Virus record (IMG/VR): IMGVR_UViG_3300028747_000003
Coordinates: 1-36,947 of that record
Strand: one strand, 5' to 3'
Source: a virus
DNA: 36,947 nt
Shown: one piece after another, positions 5,977-12,401 of the stretch
Numbering within the stretch: the stretch's first letter is position 1
Layout of the letters: each line of letters opens with the position of its first letter
Program-made: the position numbers and the translations under genes
The notes under the pieces: model-generated
The model's database searches: none
Seen by the model: the letters and a program-made list of their open reading frames with translations, nothing else
Told to the model about the DNA's origin: nothing

Positions 5977-8254
5977 GGAATAGCTCCGAGCGCTGGCCGA
6001 AGCCTTCACGGGTGAATTGGGTGGTAAAGGAGATGTTTGGCATAGCGCCGAGGTTTAGCGTGGCGTAGTCAACGGCAATTAGCCCAGCTGCATCAGCGGA
6101 GTGGCTTGACCAATCATGGTGGGGACCTAAGCCGATATTGCGGTTCTCATCGCGCTTTTCGTGATACCAGCCCAGCGCTGATCGTCCTGCTTCGGTTTTC
6201 TTCTCATCGAACCACATAGAAGGAAAAGCTCTACGCATAGCTTCGATGCGCCTGGAAGCGGCACCTGCACCCATATTGGGAATGACACGCACATCGAACT
6301 GAGCTTCCATCAACGCACTTTGATAGCTCACCTGAAATACCTTGTCGTGCTGTGCTCCATCGTGAGGAAGAACAAGCTCAGCCTTACCGTAACCGTGATC
6401 GCGTAGCCACTGGACATGCACGCTCAAAGGTTGACCAACAGTCTCATAGTGATCCAGCACGCGTATCTCTTTGCCAATGAACTGGACGATCCAGATAGCG
6501 CATGCGTCAGCTTTGGCACCCGTTCCACCAATGTCCCAATAGGCACGTAGTGTCATTAGAGGGTCGGCAGATAGATTGCCAATGCGGCCTTGTTCCTTGG
6601 CTTCGGCTAAGGCTTTGGCGTAATACGCACCCTCCACGGAGCGTTTATAGCCACCTTCCCATATGTGATCGTACTGATCTGGCCGCTCCTCAAGGTCGCG
6701 CAAGCGCTCACGTTCCAGTTTTGCGGGGAACTTGGGGTTATCGCGCCAATTAAGCTCGACCATCCGCACGAGAGAGTCAGTCGATAGCCGAAATCGCTTC
6801 TCGACGGCGTCAACTTCACGCTCGGGGTTCCATGTCACCCAAAGCTCAGCGTTCCAGTCCGTTCCTTCCTCACGCAACGTTGGTATCAGCGTAGACCACG
6901 CATCGTTCGTGACCGGGCTTGCCTCATCGACCCAGCAAATCAGAATGCGACCCTTTGATTTGATGCTGGCGATGTTCCGATCTAGACCGGAGAATGCGAA
7001 CGAGATGCGCCCATCCTTTGACTTGATGTACTTATCGCCTACATCGTAATAGTCAGCTAGCCATTGTTCGTCTTGAATCGCCCGCTTCACTTCCTCAAGG
7101 CTGGAATCCTCAAGGCTATTCATGAACAGGCGAGCGCAGACGATGATGCCGCTAACGCCAGACGATCCAAACATCATCCCGCGTACTGCTGCCATCTTGG
7201 CGAATGATCGTGTCTTGCCTGAGTTGTGGTTGACGATACCGTTTGACAGGTAGTTCTCAAGCACCGGCACATGTAAATCCCAATACACAAGGCGGTCGTG
7301 CTTGCAAATGCTTTGTATGCCAATCAAACTATGGCGGTCGTGAACACAACTGGGAGAAAACCATGAACTATCGTGAACGCCGAGCCGAGGCATGCCGGGA
7401 ATTGTTCGCTTCTTTCCATCCTGACTTTTCAGGTTGTCGTGATAAAGACCGAGCGAATGAAATTCTTGAGATGGCTCGCGAAGGAATGTTTTCTGCTGAT
7501 ATAGCGCAACGTCTCGGCATAACTCCAAAGGCTGTGCAGAAGCTTTACCGTCGCTATAACTTCCCTCAGCTACAGAACTTTTCGCCGCCGCTGCGAGAAG
7601 AACGCGTTGGCTGGACAGGTGGCGTGAAGGAAGTTCGCGGGTATCTGTATTCTCGTTCGCCAGGTCATCCGCGTGCGTCCAAGTATGGGAACTATGTTGC
7701 GGTTCACCGACTTGTGATGGAGAAGAAACTAGGACGATATCTGAAAGGATCGGAGGTTGTTGATCATATCGACGGGAATACGAGAAATAACCACCCGGAT
7801 AACCTTCGTGTTTTTCCGAATAATGCGGAGCATCTTCGCGTGACGCTGAAAGGCCGTGTTCCGAATTGGTCGCCGGAAGGCAAAGCTCGGATGGGGACGC
7901 CACGTAAACCGAATCAGCCATCGTCAAATCTTGAAGCTCAACCCAGCCTCGATTCGTCAGAAAGCGATGCTCGTCCGTTACAGACATTGACCGACCATCC
8001 AGAAGAGTCACCAAGTAAAGCTGTTGCTCGTCATATGGAATGGATGGAGTAGCTGGAGCTATAACGACTCGACCATCCAGCACCGAGTAAACGCTGCCTC
8101 CTTTGAACTCGCTTATCTTCACTTGACCTGAAGGCGTGTCGATAAGCGTATCGGGGTGGCAGCAGCCGCGCCCACCAAAAGCCCCACGGACGTCTGCTGC
8201 TCCCAAAAAGATAGGCCGTAGCTTTGGAGGAAGCTGGACAGTGACTTCGGTCAA
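5969..8254 (-). CDS. Terminase large subunit interrupted by an intein in Walker A
   Basis: 761 residues as translated, about 447 after splicing. It starts with TTG inside the small-terminase stop (CCTTGACC). Residues 1-30 and 345-761 form the packaging motor: the spliced product restores Walker A GGRG-SGKT, Walker B is ILICWVDEA (D443, E444), and the nuclease half contains YWDIGGTGAKADA, LPHDGAQHD and HHDWSSHSADA, the acidic-residue pattern of Terminase_3/6-type RNase H-like nucleases. It drives ATP-powered headful packaging at the portal. The unspliced protein should lack a working P-loop, so packaging depends on protein splicing. The intein and its antisense gene are annotated separately. 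Confidence 0.95.
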   Translation of the reverse strand: MTEVTVQLPPKLRPIFLGAADVRGAFGGRGCCHPDTLIDTPSGQVKISEFKGGSVYSVLDGRVVIAPATPSIPYDEQQLYLVTLLDGRSMSVTDEHRFLTNRGWVELQDLTMADSVYVASPSELCLPATNSEHGLSASREDAPHYSEKHEGYPGGYFSYSRRYDQQPPILSDIVLVSSPSQVGEPQHSSHTWTHADDLANENTDTRELPSRHLSSQRVLLAAAAKSSVAEGSYSDGKASAQPLELCRDVALYQQKTFLREPSQEFHSLGLYHDNLKSQDGKKRTIPGMPRLGVHDSSWFSPSCVHDRHSLIGIQSICKHDRLVYWDLHVPVLENYLSNGIVNHNSGKTRSFAKMAAVRGMMFGSSGVSGIIVCARLFMNSLEDSSLEEVKRAIQDEQWLADYYDVGDKYIKSKDGRISFAFSGLDRNIASIKSKGRILICWVDEASPVTNDAWSTLIPTLREEGTDWNAELWVTWNPEREVDAVEKRFRLSTDSLVRMVELNWRDNPKFPAKLERERLRDLEERPDQYDHIWEGGYKRSVEGAYYAKALAEAKEQGRIGNLSADPLMTLRAYWDIGGTGAKADACAIWIVQFIGKEIRVLDHYETVGQPLSVHVQWLRDHGYGKAELVLPHDGAQHDKVFQVSYQSALMEAQFDVRVIPNMGAGAASRRIEAMRRAFPSMWFDEKKTEAGRSALGWYHEKRDENRNIGLGPHHDWSSHSADAAGLIAVDYATLNLGAMPNISFTTQFTREGFGQRSELFHG
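7223..8164 (-). mobile_element. Terminase intein (314 residues) with no sense-strand endonuclease
   Basis: Residues 31-344 of the terminase precursor. Block A starts CCHPDTLIDTPSG, with Cys31 as first residue and D/T at positions 5-6. Block B is SVTDEHRFLT with the TxxH motif (T93, H96). The end is VYWDLHVPVLENYLSNGIV then NHN, with penultimate His343, terminal Asn344 and Ser345 as the +1 nucleophile. Removing 31-344 leaves a canonical Walker A, which fixes both junctions. The splicing parts are about residues 31-120 and 315-344. The intervening 190 or so residues show neither LAGLIDADG nor HNH motifs and are Ser/Gln/His-rich, because they are the antisense of an HNH gene. Confidence 0.95.
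7363..8052 (+). CDS. HTH-HNH homing endonuclease nested antisense in the terminase intein
   Basis: 229 residues. The ATG has GGGAG six bases upstream; an in-frame ATG at 7243 would add 40 residues without a good signal. Residues 33-66 form a helix-turn-helix (SADIAQRLGITPKAVQKLY). Residues about 92-158 form an HNH nuclease: YVAVHRLVMEKKLG (H115), EVVDHIDGNTRNNHPDNLRV (D134, H135, N139, H144), then NNAEHLRV. The tail is Ser/Pro-rich. It cuts DNA, and by family habit would cleave intein-free terminase alleles so that repair copies the intein in. The gene lies wholly within 7223-8164 on the strand opposite the intein; its strand is also opposite to all late genes, so it needs its own promoter, which I cannot place confidently. 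Confidence 0.9.
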   Translation: MNYRERRAEACRELFASFHPDFSGCRDKDRANEILEMAREGMFSADIAQRLGITPKAVQKLYRRYNFPQLQNFSPPLREERVGWTGGVKEVRGYLYSRSPGHPRASKYGNYVAVHRLVMEKKLGRYLKGSEVVDHIDGNTRNNHPDNLRVFPNNAEHLRVTLKGRVPNWSPEGKARMGTPRKPNQPSSNLEAQPSLDSSESDARPLQTLTDHPEESPSKAVARHMEWME

Positions 8255-8502
8255 GGCTTGTCCATGTCAACGAGCTTGATGGAGTGAACTATCTGGAAGG
8301 GATTATCTGGGTCTGTAGACATTTCAACGCTCGATAGGTCGGGAACTGATTTCCTTAACAAAATTTCAGCTGACTTAAGCTGTGTTGCGGTAAGATCACG
8401 CTTACCCTCGAAATGGTCATGCAGCCCACGGATTAACATACTCGCCTGTATCTTGGCGCGTATCTCATCACTGTGTTTTGGGCGTAGTGTCCGTGCAGCC
8501 AT
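8251..8502 (-). CDS. Terminase small subunit
   Basis: 83 residues directly upstream of the large terminase, overlapping its TTG start by four bases. The pattern AKIQASMLIRGLHDHFEG, LTATQLKSAEILLRKSVPDL then SSVE is the common signature of short small-terminase proteins, which recognise the packaging site and regulate the large subunit. It is shorter than P22 gp3 (162 residues) and lacks a visible N-terminal HTH. The upstream 74 bases (8503-8576) are AT-rich and may hold a late promoter, but no convincing -35/-10 pair is seen. Confidence 0.8.
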   Translation of the reverse strand: MAARTLRPKHSDEIRAKIQASMLIRGLHDHFEGKRDLTATQLKSAEILLRKSVPDLSSVEMSTDPDNPFQIVHSIKLVDMDKP

Positions 8503-8576
8503 TCGTATAAGTCTCGCGTCTCTTAGTCGTTAATATAGTTGCTAACCAGTTCATTAATTAGGCAAATAAAAAGGTC

Positions 8577-8741
8577 TTACAAGCCCTTGGTATCGATGTC
8601 GATTGGTTCAATATCAGGTTTTACATCTTCCATTTCCATGAGGATTTTCAATACATCGTTGTCAATGATTTCCGCCAGTGAATTCACTACCTTATCCAGG
8701 GCTTTGGTTAATTCGATTTCGTATTCTTCCAAAATTTTCAT
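8577..8741 (-). CDS. Small acidic protein, unknown function
   Basis: 54 residues (MKILEEYEIELTKALDKVV...), strongly acidic with an amphipathic helix and a Pro/Asp/Ile-rich tail. A GGTGAG signal lies seven bases before the ATG. An in-frame GTG at 8753 overlaps the preceding stop (GTGA) and is an alternative start. Last gene before the terminase genes. Confidence 0.6.
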   Translation of the reverse strand: MKILEEYEIELTKALDKVVNSLAEIIDNDVLKILMEMEDVKPDIEPIDIDTKGL

Positions 8742-8749
8742 ATCAGCAC

Positions 8750-8950
8750 TCACCTTACTCCCGCATAGTACATCGCCCGGCCCATAACGACAGAATGACG
8801 CCGTAGCGCCATGGTAATGCAGTAGGTGAGGTAGGTTTGGCTGGAAACGGTGCTTTTCTTCGATGGCCTACGAACTAGCTTGCCATCAACAATGTCCATG
8901 TCTTCGTATCCCGTGAGGTAGCCAATTTTCTTGGTCGTCATGTCAGTCAT
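8750..8950 (-). CDS. Small basic protein, unknown function
   Basis: 66 residues starting at MTDMTTKKIGYL, chosen because its ATG overlaps the preceding stop (CGATGA). The C-terminal half is polar and helical (CITMALRRHSVVMGRAMYYA). No family recognised. Coupled to the gene upstream. Confidence 0.6.
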   Translation of the reverse strand: MTDMTTKKIGYLTGYEDMDIVDGKLVRRPSKKSTVSSQTYLTYCITMALRRHSVVMGRAMYYAGVR

Positions 8951-9162
8951 CGACCACCGTATGGTGTGATCCAGCATGCAAGCGAATGACGCCAGTTGTC
9001 TATGCGTGAATTGATTCGATCCTTGGCTTTCTTCCAGCGTGAGCGCGTGTCCGGCTTAGGCTGCGCCCACAATGGCCGTGGTATTCCTTTGAGGAAATCC
9101 ATTTCTACCTTCAAGTACGCGGTAGCACGTTCTGCAATCATCTGTGGCGTCAGAATTTCCAT
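8947..9162 (-). CDS. Small protein, unknown function
   Basis: 71 residues with a very strong Shine-Dalgarno (AAGGGAGG, then CTAAT, then ATG). MEILTPQMIAERATAYLKVE predicts a long helix, followed by a Trp/Arg/Lys-rich basic part. No family recognised. It continues the chain of small genes that precede the terminase. Confidence 0.65.
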   Translation of the reverse strand: MEILTPQMIAERATAYLKVEMDFLKGIPRPLWAQPKPDTRSRWKKAKDRINSRIDNWRHSLACWITPYGGR

Positions 9163-9163
9163 A

Positions 9164-9292
9164 TTAGCCTCCCTTGAACCACTTCATCGGCTTATCGGCA
9201 ACCTTGCTGGTCGTTTTGGGGCTATTGGACTTCGCGGCGGCTTTCTTAGTCGCTACCGTCTTGGGCAACGTCGATTTGCTTTTCATCTTCAT
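9164..9292 (-). CDS. Short lysine-rich protein
   Basis: 42 residues, MKMKSKSTLPKTVATKKAAA followed by more Lys/Ser/Thr and ending MKWFKGG. AGAGGA lies six bases before the chosen ATG, which overlaps the previous stop by ATGA. Very basic and probably disordered, so nucleic-acid binding is possible, but nothing more can be said. Confidence 0.55.
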   Translation of the reverse strand: MKMKSKSTLPKTVATKKAAAKSNSPKTTSKVADKPMKWFKGG

Positions 9293-9456
9293 GCGCATTC
9301 CTCTAGGAAATTCATGGCTTGTTCGTGCTGACGGTGCTTTACATCCATTGTCATGTAGGTCGTGACCAATGCGTTGATCAATTCCCTCTTGGATAGCGAA
9401 CGCAAATCACGCGATCCCCACATACCCATAAACGGCAACTCTTCTTCGTCGTTCAC
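9289..9456 (-). CDS. Small protein, unknown function
   Basis: 55 residues starting with GTG, which overlaps the previous stop (AAGTGA). The sequence MGMWGSRDLRSLSKRELINA followed by a helical, Met- and His-rich C-terminus has no match I can name. Tight coupling at both ends supports it as a real gene despite its size. Confidence 0.6.
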   Translation of the reverse strand: MNDEEELPFMGMWGSRDLRSLSKRELINALVTTYMTMDVKHRQHEQAMNFLEECA

Positions 9457-9677
9457 TTGAACCCTCGTGAGCTACGGTGACTATCGAGCTTGGCGCGTGC
9501 CTTGGCTTGGATCGTATCGGCTGTCTTGGCGGATATATTACCTGCATTCTTGGCACGTGTTGCGCCTGAGATAGCGGCACGGGCGTGGTTCGCGTCATTG
9601 ATTGGGAATGATCGTCCCTTACCTGCGAAATCCGATTTGGGCAACGCTTTACGGGCTTTGGTAGTGAGCTTAGCCAT
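9453..9677 (-). CDS. Conserved small phage protein (KALPKSDFAGKGRSFPI type)
   Basis: 74 residues. The N-terminal pattern KARKALPKSDFAGKGRSFPI followed by NDANHARAAIS belongs to a widespread small phage/prophage protein often found near structural genes; its function is unknown to me. GAGG lies five to seven bases before the ATG. It is basic and Ala-rich with predicted helices in the second half. Confidence 0.7.
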   Translation of the reverse strand: MAKLTTKARKALPKSDFAGKGRSFPINDANHARAAISGATRAKNAGNISAKTADTIQAKARAKLDSHRSSRGFK

Positions 9678-9685
9678 ATCAACCT

Positions 9686-10471
9686 CTAGGGATATTGGAT
9701 AGTGTAAGGCCCATTGCTTGAGCCGTAGATAGCATTTGGAAAGATCGGTCTGTCTAATACCTCAAACTGGAACTGTTGGCTAGTGATTTCGCCATTGCTC
9801 CATGTAGCCGTCGCTTGCAATGCTCCCCATCCCGCATAATTGAACGCAGCATCACACGCTACTGTGCGGTTTGTGGACTCTATACGGGCATTCGATATAT
9901 TGATCGACCACGGGCTTGTGCAGTCCCACCGGACAGCCACAATTGTTACACCTAAAGGCATAGCCCCATTGAAGTCTGCCACGCAACAGCGCTTGGAAAA
10001 CCTACGGATACGCCTAGACTCATTCCGTGCCGCTGTATAGCCACTCACGAACGACCGCGTAACACGGCCTAGCTCGCCACAATCGGGCGTTGATGGCGCA
10101 GGTGGCGCAGGCGGATTAGCCGTAGGCGTCAGCGTAGCCGTATCGGAAGCACAGCCCGAACCGGGGTTGACCGTGACTTCATAGCTGGAACCGCCTGTGG
10201 GCAAAGTGGCGCTGTACGCTGTAGGCGTTTCGCTCAGGGTGACATTCAGCAGGCTAACCGTGGTCGAACCGTTGAAATAACTGACGTTGGCTGTCGTGAT
10301 CCCTGCCACGCTAGAACCCGTAAAGGCGATGGTGTCACCGGTTGCCACGCTCCCCGTGTAAGCCAGTGTCGTCTCGTCGTTCACGACCACGTAACTTGTG
10401 CCATCCCAGCAGGCGGGTGGCGTATTCGTGCCATCCGTGAAGTTGGCGGCTGTGGTGAAAAGGTTAGCCAT
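9686..10471 (-). CDS. Putative Ig-like/beta-rich virion-associated protein
   Basis: 261 residues. Residues about 30-115 are Thr/Ser/Gly-rich beta sequence (TGDTIAFTGSSVAGITTANV) like a bacterial Ig-like domain, followed by a Pro/Ala linker (TANPPAPPAPSTPD). A Cys- and Arg-containing second part ends ATWSNGEITSQQFQFEVLDR and YGSSNGPYTIQYP, an end I associate with phage structural or surface proteins. Its start overlaps the glycosyltransferase stop by eight bases (ATGGCTAA). The pairing suggests the protein may be the glycosyltransferase substrate or share its surface role; that is inference. Confidence 0.55.
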   Translation of the reverse strand: MANLFTTAANFTDGTNTPPACWDGTSYVVVNDETTLAYTGSVATGDTIAFTGSSVAGITTANVSYFNGSTTVSLLNVTLSETPTAYSATLPTGGSSYEVTVNPGSGCASDTATLTPTANPPAPPAPSTPDCGELGRVTRSFVSGYTAARNESRRIRRFSKRCCVADFNGAMPLGVTIVAVRWDCTSPWSINISNARIESTNRTVACDAAFNYAGWGALQATATWSNGEITSQQFQFEVLDRPIFPNAIYGSSNGPYTIQYP

Positions 10472-11003
10472 GCAGTTTTCTCACCAAGTCCGCGTGCTGT
10501 GGGTACAGTTTACGCGATCCTGACGGATTTATGCGGTAGTTGTAAACCCTGTCGGGCAAGTCAATGCCTGGGCCGAAGCCATCTGCATGACGGCTCAAGG
10601 CTTCATCGCTCAATATCGGCCATGCTCCAAAGTCAAAGCCATTCAGCACATCGCGGCGGTAGATTCGCAAGTTCTGCCGATTGTCAAAGAGGCGTGGCTT
10701 GCCGTTCTGCCAGACCGTCTCCCGCGTGTAAACAGCAGGAGCGCCGGATTGCAAGCTATCCCTCAACACAGAAAACGCATTTGGCTCTAGCCAGTCATCG
10801 TCGTCTACCGTGGTTACGTAGGGGTGCGAACCCATCGCGTAGCCATGCTGGCGGGCGTGACCAATATGACCATCTATGTAGGGAGCCAGATGGACTTCGA
10901 CCGCGTAGGGAAGCGATACACAGGCGTCAATGAGGCTATACAAGCACCGATCCACCCACGTCACGGGCGTTTTCGGGCTGATAATGACATGCACGTCAAG
11001 CAT
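10464..11003 (-). CDS. Small GT-A glycosyltransferase, family 2-like
   Basis: 179 residues if it starts at MLDVHVIISPKTP; a longer frame runs into the neighbouring tRNA and is rejected. The N-terminus is the Rossmann-like first strand, residues 63-71 are VTTVDDDDW, the DxD metal- and sugar-nucleotide-binding motif, and later come RRDVLNGFDFGAWPILSDEA and the Arg-containing end. It would transfer a sugar from a nucleotide donor; the acceptor is unknown. At 179 residues it is a minimal GT-A domain without a membrane anchor, so a soluble protein or DNA target in the infected cell is plausible. It lies between the tRNA cluster and a beta-rich protein. Confidence 0.75.
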   Translation of the reverse strand: MLDVHVIISPKTPVTWVDRCLYSLIDACVSLPYAVEVHLAPYIDGHIGHARQHGYAMGSHPYVTTVDDDDWLEPNAFSVLRDSLQSGAPAVYTRETVWQNGKPRLFDNRQNLRIYRRDVLNGFDFGAWPILSDEALSRHADGFGPGIDLPDRVYNYRINPSGSRKLYPQHADLVRKLHG

Positions 11004-11005
11004 AA

Positions 11006-11082
11006 TGGCAGCGCGGGCAGGATTTGAACCTGCAATACTCGACTTCAAAGGACGATGCCTTACCTGATTTGGCTACCGCGCT
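11006..11082 (-). tRNA. tRNA-Gln(TTG)
   Basis: Folds as a cloverleaf: acceptor AGCGCGG/CCGCGCU with discriminator G and encoded CCA, D-stem GCC/GGC, anticodon loop CUUUGAA (anticodon UUG), T-arm GCAGG-UUCAAAU-CCUGC. The anticodon stem (UCGUC/GUCGA) has one U-U mismatch. Reads CAA codons. Confidence 0.9.
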
Positions 11083-11164
11083 GTAGGTAACCTGAAACAT
11101 CTCACGACGTGACAGGCTCAGTGCAGGGCGTCTAGGGGGATAGACAGAAATCCCTACAGAATTT

Positions 11165-11252
11165 TGGCGGAAATGGAAGGATTCGAACCTTCGCGCCCTT
11201 TCGAACGTACCGGTTAGCAACCGATTGCCTTCATCCACTCGGCCACACTTCC
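11165..11252 (-). tRNA. tRNA-Ser(GCT)
   Basis: Class II tRNA with acceptor GGAAGUG/CAUUUCC, the Ser-type D-arm start GGCCGAGUGG, anticodon stem AUCGG/CCGGU and loop UUGCUAA (anticodon GCU), a long variable arm, T-arm GAAGG-UUCGAAU-CCUUC and encoded CCA. Reads AGC/AGU. Confidence 0.93.
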
Positions 11253-11258
11253 TAAAAA

Positions 11259-11345
11259 TGGCGGAAGGTTGAGGAGTCGAACCCCTACCGTTTCCAGTCC
11301 CTCCGGGTTCAAACCGGATTGCCAGCCAACCTAGCGGAACCTTCC
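11259..11345 (-). tRNA. tRNA-Ser(TGA)
   Basis: Acceptor GGAAGGU/ACCUUCC with encoded CCA, anticodon stem UCCGG/CCGGA, loop UUUGAAC (anticodon UGA), variable arm ACUG-GAAA-CGGU, T-loop UUCGACU. The outermost T-stem pair is A-A and the D-arm is atypical for Ser, so the amino-acid identity rests on the anticodon and the long variable arm. Confidence 0.85.
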
Positions 11346-11354
11346 TTAATAACA

Positions 11355-11543
11355 TCAAGCGATATGTCTGACGCTGATCGAATCATTGCGCAAGTGCTTG
11401 GTCTGTGCAAGTGCATCTTGAGCATTCAGATGCATCAAATACTTTGTGCGCTCTTCCATCGCAAACCGAGCTATAGCCTTGTCCGCTTCGCTCAATACGA
11501 ATTCGAAGTCCATCGTTTTCTCGTTATCGCTGATCTTGATCAT
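11355..11543 (-). CDS. Small protein, unknown function
   Basis: 62 residues starting MIKISDNEKTMDFEFVLSEA, with AAGGA seven bases before the ATG. Acidic and helical (EADKAIARFAMEERTKYLMH). A longer frame begins at 11729 but its upstream part runs antiparallel to nothing known and overlaps the well-supported gene at 11554-11769. Lies next to the tRNA cluster. Confidence 0.6.
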   Translation of the reverse strand: MIKISDNEKTMDFEFVLSEADKAIARFAMEERTKYLMHLNAQDALAQTKHLRNDSISVRHIA

Positions 11544-11553
11544 GATATTTTCC

Positions 11554-11769
11554 TTAGCCTGCATTGAACGATGCAAGAATGATGCCAGATTCTCCGTCAT
11601 AGACATCCCAAAGAAGCTTAGCTCTGACATTCTCAGATTTACTTGACCAAGAATCATAGAAATCTGGATGAAACTCTTTGGCTGATTTTTCGTCAATTGC
11701 CGCAACAACACATCCATCAAATGTGTCATAGCCTTCGTTTTCTTCTTGTGTAAGTAACCAAAGTTTCAC
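11554..11769 (-). CDS. Conserved small phage protein (MKLWLLTQEENEGYDTFD type)
   Basis: 71 residues starting with GTG that overlaps the previous stop (AGTGA). The N-terminus MKLWLLTQEENEGYDTFDG, then VVAAIDEKSA and the end GIILASFNAG, form a common pattern in phage early regions. No function is known to me. Small alpha/beta fold expected. Confidence 0.75.
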   Translation of the reverse strand: MKLWLLTQEENEGYDTFDGCVVAAIDEKSAKEFHPDFYDSWSSKSENVRAKLLWDVYDGESGIILASFNAG

Positions 11770-12008
11770 TTTCTACCCTCCGACCTGTGCATATCTTCGC
11801 GCAAATCCTGCACCCTTAGCTCGTTGCACCGCTGGTCGCTATGCTCGATTTCAGTTCGAAGTGTATCGATTAGCGACGACTTGTCCGATTCTTGGTTATG
11901 CACGATCACCGGTCCTCCGATGCCCATCGCCGCCATCAGGGCGTAGACCATCCACTGCGGGACTGGCTTCGGACTGTTTAGGCGATGCGTTGGTAATTCG
12001 TCGGTCAT
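11766..12008 (-). CDS. Single-pass membrane protein, unknown function
   Basis: 80 residues from MTDELPTHR. One hydrophobic segment around residues 20-37 (WMVYALMAAMGIGGPVIV) and a charged, helical C-terminal half (SLIDTLRTEIEHSDQRCNEL) that may form a coiled coil. The first 113 bases overlap the end of the next upstream gene in another frame. Possibly a small inner-membrane factor; no family recognised. Confidence 0.55.
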   Translation of the reverse strand: MTDELPTHRLNSPKPVPQWMVYALMAAMGIGGPVIVHNQESDKSSLIDTLRTEIEHSDQRCNELRVQDLREDMHRSEGRK

Positions 12009-12231
12009 CACCTGATCCTGTGAGCTTCTTGGCTTCCATCTTACGGCGCTTTATTTCCTTGCGATAGTAGTCTGCATTGCTCTGCATTTTCTTTGCCGTA
12101 TCCCGCGTGGATTTTTCCAAAGCGACAAGTTGGGTCAAGTCAAAAAATTCAACTGGGTAGCCAAGCAATTGTGATTGTTCAGATTTACGGTTTATCCGGT
12201 CTGAGATGGCTTTGGATTCGCGGACTGTCAT
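11896..12231 (-). CDS. Charged helical protein, unknown function
   Basis: 111 residues. Residues 1-80 are a strongly charged helix-rich stretch (SKAISDRINRKSEQSQLL, DTAKKMQSNADYYRKEIKRR). The last 30 residues are Gly/Asp/Pro-rich and share DNA with the start of the membrane-protein gene downstream, so this tail may have little constraint. The start overlaps the previous stop by ATGA. Confidence 0.55.
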   Translation of the reverse strand: MTVRESKAISDRINRKSEQSQLLGYPVEFFDLTQLVALEKSTRDTAKKMQSNADYYRKEIKRRKMEAKKLTGSGDDRRITNASPKQSEASPAVDGLRPDGGDGHRRTGDRA

Positions 12232-12401
12232 GGATTGCCTGCCCTGCTTTTCGCTAAGTTGGATTTCTTCACTTCCTGAGAAAGAATCACGCGTTCTTTA
12301 GGTGTCATGGAGGCAATAGCGAAATCGGCGTCTTTGTATGTGATGCCATGTTTTTTCGCGAGATGATTCGTTAGGCGACGTTTAGCTGCTGAATGGGTCA
12401 T
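12228..12401 (-). CDS. Small basic protein, unknown function
   Basis: 57 residues (MTHSAAKRRLTNHLAKKHGI...). Basic N-terminal helix and a second helix SMTPKERVILSQEVKKSN. Start overlaps the preceding stop (TGATG) and its own stop overlaps the next start (ATGA), so it is coupled on both sides. No family recognised. Confidence 0.6.
   Translation of the reverse strand: MTHSAAKRRLTNHLAKKHGITYKDADFAIASMTPKERVILSQEVKKSNLAKSRAGNP

Noticed and set aside
7243-7362. Longer HNH protein starting at 7243
   Set aside because: The added 40 residues are Cys/Asn-rich without motif and lack a Shine-Dalgarno, while the ATG at 7363 has GGGAG.
8503-8576. Late promoter before the small terminase
   Set aside because: TATATT is present but the best -35-like hexamer is 22 bases away; listed only as an AT-rich gap.
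11083-11164. A fourth tRNA between tRNA-Gln and tRNA-Ser
   Set aside because: No T-loop consensus or matching acceptor stem could be found in the gap.
10996-11358. 120-residue frame over the tRNA region
   Set aside because: It is read through three tRNA genes; composition is Arg/Phe/Ser-rich and without a start signal.
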